Part shown: positions 17,321-27,414 of the stretch, piece by piece
How the letters are laid out: each line of letters starts with the position of its first letter
How positions within the stretch are numbered: position 1 is the stretch's first letter
Assembly (NCBI GenBank): GCA_022510725.1
Contig: JAFLSW010000015.1
Location: 1-50,420, forward strand
Direction: 5' to 3'
Length of the DNA: 50,420 nucleotides
Source of the DNA: Lachnospiraceae bacterium
GTDB taxonomy: Bacteria > Bacillota > Clostridia > Lachnospirales > Lachnospiraceae
Made by a program: the position numbers and the translations under genes
Notes under the pieces: generated by a model
Database searches by the model: none
Told to the model about the DNA's origin: nothing
The model's input: the letters and a program-made list of their open reading frames with translations, nothing else

Positions 17321-18046
17321 CTATGTATAGACATCCCACCAGGCTCCCATTATCTCTACGGACATTTCCTCAATTTTCCCTTGAAAATTAATGTGAAACT
17401 CCATATGCGTATATTCACCATCATCAAAGTAACAATAATAACTTCCGTCTCCATATATTATGAGACCTCTTTCAAGATCCTCCCCATAAACCCCGATCAG
17501 ATCCTCTTCTGTCATGCCGACCTTGATCCCATCAGAATTAGAAAACCGGGGTGTAAAAAAGATCACTTCCAAAACATAATCATGAAATCCTGTATAATCT
17601 CCGTTTATGGGATTATACTCACCGGTGTAGATCCTGATATCCTCATAGTCATGGTAAGTATGGTAAATAGGCCATGTGTTATACCAGATCGGTGTGATCC
17701 ACTCGCCGCTTTGCGGCAATTCTTCCTCATATGCCACATCTGCAAAATCCATCCCCAGCGTAATGCTGTAGCTGCCGTCAGTGACCGTTGCACTCTCCAC
17801 ATCTTCTAAAATATTGACAGAGTATTTCAGCTCCCCTTCCAGTTCCCATTGTTTCTGACCCACAGGATCAAATATCTTCATGGATATAGAATAAGGTCTG
17901 GACTCATTAAGCCGAAGTTTGTTTCCTATGCCAAGACTATGACTATCCGTCAAAAGCTCTTCTTCCCTCGAACCGCAGCCGCTTAAAACGACTGTTCCCA
18001 CTAACCAGATCAACATAAGTGATCGAAAAAAATGCGCTTTTTTCAT
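17321..18046 (-). CDS. Lipoprotein of unknown function
   Basis: The 241-residue product starts MKKAHFFRSLMLIWLVG and has the lipobox LSGC (Cys24). The mature part is beta-rich. A stretch near residue 165, GIKVGMTEEDLIGVYGED, has the G-x-x-x-GMT-x-E-E pattern seen in BLIP/SmpA-like folds, where the glycine-rich turn precedes a helix. That suggests a ligand- or protein-binding role but nothing definite. It lies just upstream of the asparaginase gene and is probably co-transcribed. I see no paralogue in the window. Confidence 0.75.
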   Translation of the reverse strand: MKKAHFFRSLMLIWLVGTVVLSGCGSREEELLTDSHSLGIGNKLRLNESRPYSISMKIFDPVGQKQWELEGELKYSVNILEDVESATVTDGSYSITLGMDFADVAYEEELPQSGEWITPIWYNTWPIYHTYHDYEDIRIYTGEYNPINGDYTGFHDYVLEVIFFTPRFSNSDGIKVGMTEEDLIGVYGEDLERGLIIYGDGSYYCYFDDGEYTHMEFHINFQGKIEEMSVEIMGAWWDVYT

Positions 18047-18134
18047 GAATTCTTATCCCTTATATCTTTTGCATGAATAACTACATATCAAAAATATTAT
18101 TGCACAGCGGGATAAAAAAGTAAATACGGTGCGT

Positions 18135-18458
18135 TTATTGATCCATTCCCAATACAGCATCCATGACATTATAAAATCGCTTCACTTCTTCCGGGCTTAA
18201 ACTTGCCAATTTTTCTTCATATGCCGCCAATCGAACCTGGCAGCCCTTTTTCAAGGTGCCGCACAGCAATTCATCGGCCGTAACCTCCAATACATCTGCG
18301 ATCAGAACAAAAGTATCCAGACTGGGCGTTCTCTTTCCTCGCTCCAGCATTCCGATATATACGGCACTCAGATCGCTTTTTTCTGCCAATTCTTCCTGAG
18401 TCATACCTTTTGCCACACGCTTCTGCCGGATCCGTTTACCCATATCGACAAAATCCAT
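18135..18458 (-). CDS. XRE-family transcriptional regulator
   Basis: A 107-residue protein with an N-terminal Cro/C1-type helix-turn-helix: GKRIRQKRVAKGMTQEELAE, then SAVYIGMLERGKRTPSLDT as the recognition part. The C-terminal ~40 residues (SPEEVKRFYNVMDAVL) form a helix that probably dimerises. The ribosome site is GGGAGGATACAA. It stands alone between the lipoprotein and the GTPase-NYN gene. Its target is unknown; the neighbouring promoters are candidates. Confidence 0.9.
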   Translation of the reverse strand: MDFVDMGKRIRQKRVAKGMTQEELAEKSDLSAVYIGMLERGKRTPSLDTFVLIADVLEVTADELLCGTLKKGCQVRLAAYEEKLASLSPEEVKRFYNVMDAVLGMDQ

Positions 18459-18530
18459 TTGTATCCTCCCATACTGCTCATTTTACAGATAGTATAGGTT
18501 TTTTACATCTGGTTATACAGAATCCTGTGG

Positions 18531-21155
18531 TTATGATTCCATACGATTTGTTTTGATTTTATCTCTTATTTTCTCGTTGGTCCTTTCCATCTCTTTTTCA
18601 AATTCTGCCGCAGAAATCCTGACAGCCCCATGGCCCATGGCAATAAGCTGTTCCATGCCGTCAGAAGTGGCTACCCTGACCCGATACCGTTTTCCTATTT
18701 CTTTGGTAACCTTTTCAATATACATGTCTGCCGTTTCTTTTTCTTTTGTATAGACAATATGAATATTATGAAAAGCTTCTACTTCACCTTTGCTGCCTTT
18801 TACCTTATATGCGTCAAATACCAGAATCACATGCTCTTTCGTAAATCCCTGATAGTTACACAAAATATCGGCCAATCTTCCTCTGGCGGCATCCAGGTTA
18901 TTTTCTGCCAGCTCTTTTAATTCTTTCCATGCATGGATGATATTATACCCATCTACCAGCAGATAAGGTTCTTCTTTTTGTATCTTTTTCTGCTTCCGGT
19001 TTTTTTCATAGCCCTCTGCGTCCACAGTTTTTCCCTCGGCATGATAACTGACCTGCGCCTCTTTATAAGAAGGACGCTTGATTTCTCCAAATTCCCGAAG
19101 CATGATAGCTTCTAATTCTTTATCCAGTGCGCCGTCATATGCCAACCCACTTCCCCGGGAATGATCACGGCCTTCTCCATTTCCCCAATGAATGCTTTCT
19201 GATTCTCCTTCCTCCGCCTCATTTAAAATGAAAGGATGGGTTTTACTTTGGGTATGCATATAGCAAGGTACCTCATCCCATTTTTTATAGATGCCGGCAC
19301 CATGGTCACAAAATACAGAGCCGGTGGGATTTTCTATATCCTTTTCACTGTCATAACCGATCTCTTCTATCACTTCATCCGGATTGTGACAAAGATCATA
19401 ACCGGCAGACTGTAAGCTCAGTCTTCCTTTTCCCTTAGTATAAGCAGCCACCGAACTCTGATAATTGACAGAAGTGGCAACAGGCACTTTTCCCGAAAGC
19501 ACTGCCATATCCTTCTCCGTTAACGGCACATCAAAGCTGCCCTGCATTCTTTTGATATCGCTCATGGCACGGCCGATCTGCCCGGCAGGTACTTCTAATG
19601 TAAATGCGTACATCGGTTCCAATAAAAGACTTTCTCCACTCTTTAATCCTTGTCTGACTGCCCGATAGACCGCCTCCCTGAAATCCCCGCCTTCTGTATG
19701 CTTCAGGTGCGCTTTTCCTCCGATCAAAGTAATTTTCATATCAGTGATGGGCGAGCCGGTCAGGACACCCGGATGCTCCCGTTCTCCCAGATGGGTTAGG
19801 ATCAGCCTCTGCCAATTTAAATCCAGTTCATCTTCCCTAAGAGCTGATTCAAATACCAAACCACTTCCCAAAGGCAGCGGCTCCAGTAAAAGCCTTACCT
19901 CCGCATAATGGCGTAACGGTTCAAAATGTCCCATTCCCTCTACAGGCCCTGCAATCGTTTCCCGATACATGATATGTCCCGTATCAAACTCTACAGCCAC
20001 ACCAAATTGTTCCAATATGGTCTCTTTTAAGATTTCCATCTGCACCGATCCCATGATCCGGACATGGATCTCTTTTAATCCTTCATCCCATATGACATGA
20101 AGGGAAGGCTCCTCTTCTTCCAGTTTCTTCAAATTGGTTAACATAACTATTGGGTCTGCGTGATCCGGAAGCAGCACCTGATAAGTCATCACCGGCAATA
20201 AACTGCCAGCAGGAGCCTCTTCCTCTATACCGAATCCCTGACCGGAATAGGTGTTTTCAAATCCTGTTACAGCGCAGATCTCTCCTGCACTTATTTCCTG
20301 CACCACCTCATATTTATTTCCCGAATAAACTCTCAGCTGGTCTGCTTTTTCTTCCCCCAGCATATCCTTTGTTCTAAGACTTCCTCCCGTAACCTTAAGA
20401 TGAGTCAGCCTTCTTCCCCCTTCATCTCTGGTAATTTTGAATACCTTTGCCCCAAATTCATTCGGATAGGCCTTGTCTAGACAATATCGCCCCATCCCTT
20501 CCAGCAAGTCTTCTACTCCTTCCAGCTTTAAAGCAGAACCAAAGAAACAGGGAAATAACCGCCTTTTTGCTGTTAAAGCCGCTATCGTGTCCTCTTTCAA
20601 AGTTTCTGTCTCAATATATTCATTCATGGCTCTTTCATCACACATAGCGGCATTCTCTAAGAATTCTTCTTTCCCCGCCACGACGATTCTTTCAGAAAGT
20701 CTGCTCTTTAATTCTTTTTCCAATTCTGCCAGCTTGTTTTCTCGGTCTTCCTCTGAGAAAATATCCATTTTGTTAATAAAAAGAAAAACAGGAAGATTTC
20801 TGTCTTTTAATAACTTCCACAAAGTCTCTGTATGAGACTGCACGCCATCTATGGCGCTGATCACTAACACCGCATAATCCAGAACCTGTAAGGTGCGTTC
20901 TGCTTCTGTGGCAAAATCCACATGTCCCGGCGTATCCAAAAGGGTCATTTTCAGTTCTCCATAAGTCACTTTTGCCTGCTTGGAAAAAATAGTAATGCCC
21001 CTCTGCCTTTCTAAGGCAAAATGATCTAAGAAAGCGGTCTGATGATCTACCCGTCCCTGCTGTCTGATGGCACCGCCCAAATACAAAATGGCTTCTGATA
21101 AAGTTGTCTTTCCTGCATCCACATGTGCCAGGATGCCCACAATAGACTTTTTCAT
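18531..21155 (-). CDS. Tet(M)/EF-G-like translation GTPase fused to a YacP/Rae1-like NYN nuclease domain
   Basis: The 874-residue protein starts with G1 HVDAGKTT (11-18), G2 RGIT (52-55), G3 DTPGH (74-78) and G4 NKMD (128-131), followed by EF-G/Tet(M)-like domains II-V to about residue 635. Where Tet(M) has SPVST-P-ADF in its domain IV loop, this reads LKHTEGGDF (484-492), so the tetracycline-displacing loop is absent. A linker of about 90 residues (640-729), ending basic, leads to residues 731-865. These match the YacP/Rae1 NYN RNase: LLVDGYNIIHAW, VFDAYKVKG, KETADMYIEK and VATSDGMEQ, with acidic residues Asp735, Asp781, Asp810 and Asp832 all kept. Rae1 cuts mRNA in the ribosomal A site. I infer a GTPase-guided ribosome-associated RNase. 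The ribosome site is AAGGAG. Tetracycline resistance is unlikely from the loop. Confidence 0.88.
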   Translation of the reverse strand: MKKSIVGILAHVDAGKTTLSEAILYLGGAIRQQGRVDHQTAFLDHFALERQRGITIFSKQAKVTYGELKMTLLDTPGHVDFATEAERTLQVLDYAVLVISAIDGVQSHTETLWKLLKDRNLPVFLFINKMDIFSEEDRENKLAELEKELKSRLSERIVVAGKEEFLENAAMCDERAMNEYIETETLKEDTIAALTAKRRLFPCFFGSALKLEGVEDLLEGMGRYCLDKAYPNEFGAKVFKITRDEGGRRLTHLKVTGGSLRTKDMLGEEKADQLRVYSGNKYEVVQEISAGEICAVTGFENTYSGQGFGIEEEAPAGSLLPVMTYQVLLPDHADPIVMLTNLKKLEEEEPSLHVIWDEGLKEIHVRIMGSVQMEILKETILEQFGVAVEFDTGHIMYRETIAGPVEGMGHFEPLRHYAEVRLLLEPLPLGSGLVFESALREDELDLNWQRLILTHLGEREHPGVLTGSPITDMKITLIGGKAHLKHTEGGDFREAVYRAVRQGLKSGESLLLEPMYAFTLEVPAGQIGRAMSDIKRMQGSFDVPLTEKDMAVLSGKVPVATSVNYQSSVAAYTKGKGRLSLQSAGYDLCHNPDEVIEEIGYDSEKDIENPTGSVFCDHGAGIYKKWDEVPCYMHTQSKTHPFILNEAEEGESESIHWGNGEGRDHSRGSGLAYDGALDKELEAIMLREFGEIKRPSYKEAQVSYHAEGKTVDAEGYEKNRKQKKIQKEEPYLLVDGYNIIHAWKELKELAENNLDAARGRLADILCNYQGFTKEHVILVFDAYKVKGSKGEVEAFHNIHIVYTKEKETADMYIEKVTKEIGKRYRVRVATSDGMEQLIAMGHGAVRISAAEFEKEMERTNEKIRDKIKTNRMES

Positions 21156-21206
21156 TCCTTATGCTCCTTAGATCTCTTGCTGCTTTGATCCATCATTCGG
21201 TGTTGA

Positions 21207-21250
21207 TACAAAAACTTCCCGCAGCAAGATCTCTGCCTGCGGGAAGTTTG
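21207..21250 (-). terminator. Rho-independent terminator of gdhA
   Basis: On the minus strand ACTTCCCGCAG pairs with CTGCGGGAAGT across a 12-base loop and is followed by TTTTT. It lies about 35 bases after the gdhA stop. Confidence 0.88.
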
Positions 21251-21282
21251 TTTTTACTAAAAATCTGATCTCTTATAAGGGA

Positions 21283-22728
<1,446 letters not shown>

Positions 22729-22758
22729 TTAGTATAAAATCAAACAGCAGCATCAAAC

Positions 22759-23739
22759 TTACTTTTCAAAAGGATATACCAGACCGATCTGCTCTCTGAT
22801 CTCGTCCATTTGCTTCATCAGCTTTAAGGTGATCTCATGAGGCATCTGGTCACAGGATTTTTTCTTATGCTTTAATGCCTTCCTGCAGGCTTCTATCTCA
22901 TATTCATACCCGCTGATCTGCTTGGGCGCTTTCTTAAATGCCACTTTCTTATAATCCTTGTCATATACGGTTACAGACTCAAAGCAATTGATATTTTCGA
23001 TGATCATCACACCCTTGGTTCCCTGTATGATGCCCTTTCTGTCACTGACCGCCTGCATGGAAGTGTTTAATACCGCCATGCTGCCGTCTTCATAACGAAG
23101 CGTAATGCTGTCATGGGCATCCACACCATCTGCGGTCATCACTGCTACAGCATGAATATCCTTAACAGGGCTTTCCTGGACCATATCCGCAAAGTGCAGA
23201 GGATAGATTCCCACATCCAAAAGAGCGCCGCCTGCCAACTCGGGGTTGATCAATCGTTCCTTATGCAGCATAGGATAAGCCAGATTTGCACTTATCATTT
23301 TGATTTCTCCCACTATTCCGTTTTTCAGCAGTTTTAAAATGGTGTCATACATGGGCATGTACCGGATCCACATTGCCTCTGTAATGAATACTTTCTTTTC
23401 CTTAGCATAGGCAAGCAGTTCTTCCGCTTCCTTTGCATTAACGCAAAACGGCTTTTCCAAAAGTACCGGTTTCCCGGCATCAATACACATCTTCGCCTGT
23501 TCAAAATGGAAGGGATGGGGTGTTGCCACATAAACAAGTTCTACTTTCTCATCCTGAAGCATTTCCTCATAACTTCCAAAAGGTTTTGTCACATGGTGCA
23601 CAGATGCAAATTCCATAGCCTTTTCCATGCTTCTGGATGCCACTCCATAACACTCTGCCGTCCTCATTTTGGAAATGGTATCCGCCATAATGGCTGCAAT
23701 CCTTCCTGCCCCCAAAATTCCTACTTTTAATTTTGCCAT
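22759..23739 (-). CDS. Gfo/Idh/MocA-family oxidoreductase
   Basis: The 326-residue product has the N-terminal dinucleotide motif KVGILGAGRIAAIMA, the conserved EKPF motif (VLLEKPFCVN) and a C-terminal alpha/beta domain of the MocA type. These enzymes oxidise sugars, inositols or their derivatives with NAD(P). No sugar-pathway neighbour points to the substrate. The ATG at 23739 has AGGAGGAAAAG upstream. The gap before it contains the terminator of the SH3b gene. Confidence 0.9.
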   Translation of the reverse strand: MAKLKVGILGAGRIAAIMADTISKMRTAECYGVASRSMEKAMEFASVHHVTKPFGSYEEMLQDEKVELVYVATPHPFHFEQAKMCIDAGKPVLLEKPFCVNAKEAEELLAYAKEKKVFITEAMWIRYMPMYDTILKLLKNGIVGEIKMISANLAYPMLHKERLINPELAGGALLDVGIYPLHFADMVQESPVKDIHAVAVMTADGVDAHDSITLRYEDGSMAVLNTSMQAVSDRKGIIQGTKGVMIIENINCFESVTVYDKDYKKVAFKKAPKQISGYEYEIEACRKALKHKKKSCDQMPHEITLKLMKQMDEIREQIGLVYPFEK

Positions 23740-23757
23740 TCACTTTTCCTCCTGTCA

Positions 23758-23801
23758 TAAAAAGGGCTGTTGTAAAATGGATGATCATTTTGCAACAGCC
23801 C
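23758..23801 (-). terminator. Rho-independent terminator of the SH3b protein gene
   Basis: On the minus strand GGGCTGTTGCAAAAT pairs with ATTTTACAACAGCCC, with one G-U pair and an eight-base loop, followed by TTTTT. It lies 19 bases after the stop at 23820. Confidence 0.9.
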
Positions 23802-23819
23802 CTAATCTGTTCTTATTCT

Positions 23820-25058
23820 TTAGTTGATATCTACAAACTCGGTCTTTACATAACCGGTTTTGCCATGATAACTGATCTTACACCAGCCGTCTGCCTGTTC
23901 CATGATCAGGTCATAAGATTCACCCTCATATGCCATACCCAGAACATCTCCGGATGTGCTTGCAGATGCCCTTACCCTGACACTTTCCTTAGCAGTTACT
24001 TTGCCGGAAGCCGTCTGTGTGCTTGTCTGCTCTGCCGGCTGTTCTGCTGCCTCAGGCTGCGGTGCAGGTTCCTGTGCTGCAGGCTGCTCCGATGCTTCCG
24101 CTTTTAAATATTCGGATTTGATATAGCCCTCCTGCCCATTGTAATCGATCCGGCTCCAGCCGTTATTCCTTACTTCATATCTGGTAAGCTTGGCTCCTTC
24201 TTCCACCTGACCGATCCTATCAGCATTTTCACTGTCGGATGCACGGACATTTACCTTCGTAGTAGCGACAACCGTTTCATTCACAGCAGTTCCCTGGGCG
24301 GTCCCAGGCTGTTCACCGGTCTGCCCGCCTTCTGCTCTTGCCGCAATGGCTTCATTTTCCACTGCGCCCATTCCTTCCATACGAAGCTTTAAGGCAACAT
24401 CCTGCCCCAGTGCATTGTCATAACTTTCCTGTACTCTGGTAAAGAAATCTGCTATGGTTTCTTCAGCAGCAATTTCGTTAATGTAGGCACTAACCTCATC
24501 ATCCCAATCTTCACCTTCACAGATATACAAGCTTCCGTCATCTCTTTGACGGATATAGATGGTGATCAAACCGGGCGCACGAGTCTCAATATCATAATAT
24601 TTCAACTCATAATATACAAAAGCAACAGTACTTCCCTCTTCGGGACCCGGTCTGGTATATACCTGAATATTATCAACGCTTTCCGTGTATTGCGCTCTGG
24701 TCTCTATTTTGATCAGAGATTCTTCCGAAACATTATCTTTCACAGACTGAATGGTAGCAAGATCTCCTGCTGCTAAAGCGGTGTAATAAGTATTGATCAA
24801 CTGCAGTATCGCTTCATCAGAAGTGGGTACCAGATCCGTCTCCGGCTGCGCATTAACAGTAACGGCATTATCTGACAGATTTCCTGCTCCTTCTTTGCCA
24901 TTCCCATTTTTTGAACAGGACACACATATGATGATAATGAGGATCAGAACAAGGGCGAGGCCGCCTCCGATCACTCCATATTTTACTTTGTCATTGGAAT
25001 GGAATTGTTCGAGAAATTCAGACAAGATATCTGTCGGTTTATTCTCCTTATCACTCAT
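23820..25058 (-). CDS. Membrane-anchored protein with two bacterial SH3 domains
   Basis: About 412 residues from the ATG at 25058. A longer reading would run into the tRNA gene, so it is rejected. A short cytosolic segment precedes one transmembrane helix (IGGGLALVLILIIIICVSC, about residues 29-47). A serine/asparagine linker follows, then an NTF2-like globular region, then two SH3b domains (about 255-310 and 355-412). These share TKVNVRAS/ESVRVRAS, NGWSRIDYNGQEGYIKSEYL and DGWCKISYHGKTGYVKTEF. A low-complexity Gln/Pro/Glu/Ala spacer separates them. Such SH3b pairs usually bind cell-wall glycan. No catalytic domain was seen. Confidence 0.86.
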   Translation of the reverse strand: MSDKENKPTDILSEFLEQFHSNDKVKYGVIGGGLALVLILIIIICVSCSKNGNGKEGAGNLSDNAVTVNAQPETDLVPTSDEAILQLINTYYTALAAGDLATIQSVKDNVSEESLIKIETRAQYTESVDNIQVYTRPGPEEGSTVAFVYYELKYYDIETRAPGLITIYIRQRDDGSLYICEGEDWDDEVSAYINEIAAEETIADFFTRVQESYDNALGQDVALKLRMEGMGAVENEAIAARAEGGQTGEQPGTAQGTAVNETVVATTKVNVRASDSENADRIGQVEEGAKLTRYEVRNNGWSRIDYNGQEGYIKSEYLKAEASEQPAAQEPAPQPEAAEQPAEQTSTQTASGKVTAKESVRVRASASTSGDVLGMAYEGESYDLIMEQADGWCKISYHGKTGYVKTEFVDIN

Positions 25059-25088
25059 GTTCCCAACCCTTTCTTCGCTAATTTCAGA

Positions 25089-25160
25089 TGTACCCGAGAG
25101 GAATCGAACCCCCATCGGCTGAACCGGAATCAGCTGTTTTATCCATTAAACTACGGGTAC
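25089..25160 (-). tRNA. tRNA-Arg (anticodon CCG)
   Basis: The 72-base minus-strand sequence folds as a complete cloverleaf: acceptor GTACCCG/CGGGTAC, D-stem GTTT/AAAC, anticodon stem GCTGA/TCAGC with loop TTCCGGT, and T-loop TTCGATT. The anticodon is CCG, reading the arginine codon CGG. The discriminator base is A and CCA is not encoded. A good promoter lies just upstream. Confidence 0.95.
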
Positions 25161-25191
25161 ATAGTTGTTACGAAAATGTTACAACTCGTAT

Positions 25192-25220
25192 ATCATAGCA
25201 TAAAACAGCATCTTTGACAA
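25192..25220 (-). promoter_or_regulatory. Promoter of tRNA-Arg
   Basis: On the minus strand TTGTCA is followed after 17 bases by TATGAT, about 30 bases ahead of the tRNA. Confidence 0.8.
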
Positions 25221-25277
25221 GTTTGGAATGGTTTTTTCATATTTTTTCCAAAATTTCCCGTAAAGCCCCGGCATGTT

Positions 25278-26192
25278 TTATAAAGAAGGGATCATCAACT
25301 CGTCCCTTTCTCTGTCATAATAATACAAATGGTCGGACAACACCTCTTCTGCTGCCACATGAACCATATTAATGTCCCTGATAGTTTCATTAAAGTATGA
25401 AACATCCGACTGATCTCCCTTGCCGACAGGAAACAGAAGGACCTCATGGACGCTGCTGGGAATAATATACAGATCCGCATCAAAATGCTCTGCTGCTTCT
25501 TTCAGTACTTCCGGATAACAAATAGACGCAGCTCCGTAAAAATTTTTTTCATTGCTCAGTACATACATACTGCCCTTATAATCCGGCACTGTTTTAAATT
25601 TGTCTATATGCAGTGCTTCCGTTAAAACCTCAAATACTCCTCTTATGCGGATCGGCATTTTCTCTACGGTATTTTCTACAGCAATATCGTAAAGTGTTTC
25701 CGTATCCACTTCCCAAATTTCCAAATGTTCGTTCTGGATCTGAATGGATGCCACCACATCGGAACCTTCCTCCCGCTCCAGCATATAATAAAAGGTTATG
25801 GCCAGATCCAAAAATCTGACATGAGGTATTTCAGAAAGTCTCTTGCTGTTTTGCTTATACCCTACCACCCGGAATAAGATATTTTCTTTCGCACTATCGA
25901 AATCCAAAAAGTCTTCCATATCAAAACCTGAATCCTGCATGGGTTCTGAAATGGAAAATATTGCTTCTGCAATTTCCTCTATGTTTCTTCCTTCCAGATA
26001 ATCGTAATAAAATCCATCCAAACGGATGCTGGGCGCTCCATTTATGCCTTTTGGCATCAGCGTGATGGCGGGATAAGATACATCATTGTTCTTGACGGTC
26101 TCGTGGATATCAATCCGTGTTCCTTCCTCCACCATTTCTGATAAGACTTCTTTTAATTTAGTTATAAATTCTTTCATATGTTTTTCTTTCAT
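25278..26192 (-). CDS. DUF5688 family protein
   Basis: The 304-residue product is acidic and has no signal peptide or membrane segment. The layout resembles DUF5688: an N-terminal part with PAITLMPKGINGAPSIRLDGFYYDYLEGRNIEEIAE, and a C-terminal part ending HVAAEEVLSDHLYYYDRERDELMIPSL. These are clostridial proteins of unknown function, often near mobile or accessory genes. The start at 26192 has AAAGGAAAATC upstream, with a second in-frame ATG five codons on. It lies upstream of the tRNA-Arg gene, with efp before it. Confidence 0.8.
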   Translation of the reverse strand: MKEKHMKEFITKLKEVLSEMVEEGTRIDIHETVKNNDVSYPAITLMPKGINGAPSIRLDGFYYDYLEGRNIEEIAEAIFSISEPMQDSGFDMEDFLDFDSAKENILFRVVGYKQNSKRLSEIPHVRFLDLAITFYYMLEREEGSDVVASIQIQNEHLEIWEVDTETLYDIAVENTVEKMPIRIRGVFEVLTEALHIDKFKTVPDYKGSMYVLSNEKNFYGAASICYPEVLKEAAEHFDADLYIIPSSVHEVLLFPVGKGDQSDVSYFNETIRDINMVHVAAEEVLSDHLYYYDRERDELMIPSL

Positions 26193-26240
26193 GTGATTTT
26201 CCTTTCGATTTGATATGAGATTTGTTACCAGTTAGAATGT

Positions 26241-26270
26241 AAAAAGGCAATAGAAATGATTCTACTGCCT
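26241..26270 (-). terminator. Rho-independent terminator of efp
   Basis: On the minus strand GGCAGTAGA pairs with TCTATTGCC around a six-base loop, followed by TTTTT. It lies about 46 bases after the efp stop. Confidence 0.85.
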
Positions 26271-26315
26271 AAAGCTTTTATACTGTCTTATCCACACAAA
26301 AAGAAGTCATCATGG

Positions 26316-26873
26316 TTACACTCTGGACAGGTACTCACCTGTTCTGGTATCAATTTTGATCTTATCGCCCTGGTTTACAAACAAAGGAACCAGGACCTGT
26401 GCACCAGTCTCTACAATGGCAGGCTTGGTAGCACCTGTAGCAGTATCACCTTTAAATCCCGGCTCAGTATCTGTAATCTCCAGCTCAACAAACAAAGGCG
26501 GCTCAACCGCAAAAACATTGCCGTTGTGAGAACAGATCTTAACCATTTCATTTTCTTTTACAAATTTCATTGCATCGCCGATCTCATCCTGATTCAACGC
26601 GATCTGCTCAAAGGACTCTACATCCATAAAATTGTACAACTCGCCGTCTGAATACAAGTACTGCATATCTTTTCTATCAATACGGGCCTGAGGGCATTTC
26701 TCGGTAGGACGGAATGTTTTTTCTACCACACCACCGTTTACAATGTTTTTTAGCTTTGTTCTGACAAACGCTGCTCCCTTTCCCGGCTTAACATGCTGAA
26801 ACTCAATGATCTGATAGATATTGCTATCTACCTCAATGGTCATGCCATTTCTGAAATCGCCTGCAGAAATCAT
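26316..26873 (-). CDS. efp: Elongation factor P
   Basis: The 185-residue product has three OB domains. The tip of domain I reads [15 protein letters not shown], where Lys32 in PGKG is the residue modified in some EF-P types. EF-P helps the ribosome through proline runs. No modification gene is seen nearby. It has its own promoter and the ribosome site GGAGGAATAT. It sits downstream of the aro cluster, as in many Clostridia. Confidence 0.97.
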   Translation of the reverse strand: MISAGDFRNGMTIEVDSNIYQIIEFQHVKPGKGAAFVRTKLKNIVNGGVVEKTFRPTEKCPQARIDRKDMQYLYSDGELYNFMDVESFEQIALNQDEIGDAMKFVKENEMVKICSHNGNVFAVEPPLFVELEITDTEPGFKGDTATGATKPAIVETGAQVLVPLFVNQGDKIKIDTRTGEYLSRV

Positions 26874-26917
26874 GATATATTCCTCCTAAAAATCCTTCGC
26901 AATTATAATCCTTTACT

Positions 26918-26946
26918 AGTTTATAATAAAAACAGTCATTTTTCAA
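26918..26946 (-). promoter_or_regulatory. Promoter of efp
   Basis: On the minus strand TTGAAA is followed after 17 bases by TAAACT. It overlaps the aroQ terminator hairpin, so the two functions share one 50-base region. Confidence 0.65.
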
Positions 26947-26953
26947 CTGTTTT
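26929..26953 (-). terminator. Terminator after aroQ
   Basis: On the minus strand AAAACAGT pairs with ACTGTTTT around a nine-base loop, followed by TTATTA. The stem is short but is preceded by A and followed by T on either strand, so it may also work for plus-strand transcripts. Confidence 0.65.
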
Positions 26954-26962
26954 TTTCAGACC

Positions 26963-27409
26963 TTATGATTTCTTCTTGCTATCTGCACCCAAAATAAAAT
27001 CCACCGCATCCAGATAGCCATCGAGACCACGACCGTAGATCTGTGCATCACATGCATCTTTCGTAACGGAATTCTGCCTGAAAGGTTCCCTCTTTGTAAT
27101 ATCCGAGATATGTACCTCTACCTTAGGCATAGTCACGCTGGCCAACGCATCCCGGATCGCATAACTGTAATGCGTATAAGCACCGGGATTGATAATGATC
27201 CCTTCTGTCTTGTCATAATACGCGTCCTGAATCCGGTCGATAATGGCTCCCTCGTGATTGCTTTGAAATATCTCGATATCACAGCCGCATTCCTTTCCTT
27301 TTTCACCGATCAGCTTAAGCAGACCGTCATAATCGGTGTTTCCGTAAATTGCCTTTTCCCGAATGCCCAAAAAATTAATATTGGCTCCATTAATGATCAA
27401 AATCTTCAT
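26963..27409 (-). CDS. aroQ: 3-Dehydroquinate dehydratase, type II
   Basis: About 148 residues. The start MKILIINGANINFLG is the type II signature, with IREKAIYG providing the catalytic Tyr region, then INPGAYTHYSYAIRDAL and VEVHISDITKREPFR. It converts 3-dehydroquinate to 3-dehydroshikimate. The ATG at 27409 was taken; an in-frame TTG at 27418 overlaps the aroK stop (TTGA) and could also be used. It is the last aro gene of the cluster. Confidence 0.94.
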   Translation of the reverse strand: MKILIINGANINFLGIREKAIYGNTDYDGLLKLIGEKGKECGCDIEIFQSNHEGAIIDRIQDAYYDKTEGIIINPGAYTHYSYAIRDALASVTMPKVEVHISDITKREPFRQNSVTKDACDAQIYGRGLDGYLDAVDFILGADSKKKS

Positions 27410-27414
27410 TTCTT

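Noticed and set aside
18531-21155. Tetracycline resistance gene of the Tet(M)/Tet(W) type
   Set aside because: The GTPase part is related, but the SPVST-type loop that displaces the drug is replaced by LKHTEGGDF, and the C-terminal NYN domain is absent from Tet proteins.
25089-25115. Extension of the SH3b protein gene to a start at 25115
   Set aside because: It runs into the tRNA-Arg gene; the ATG at 25058 begins a normal signal-anchor protein.
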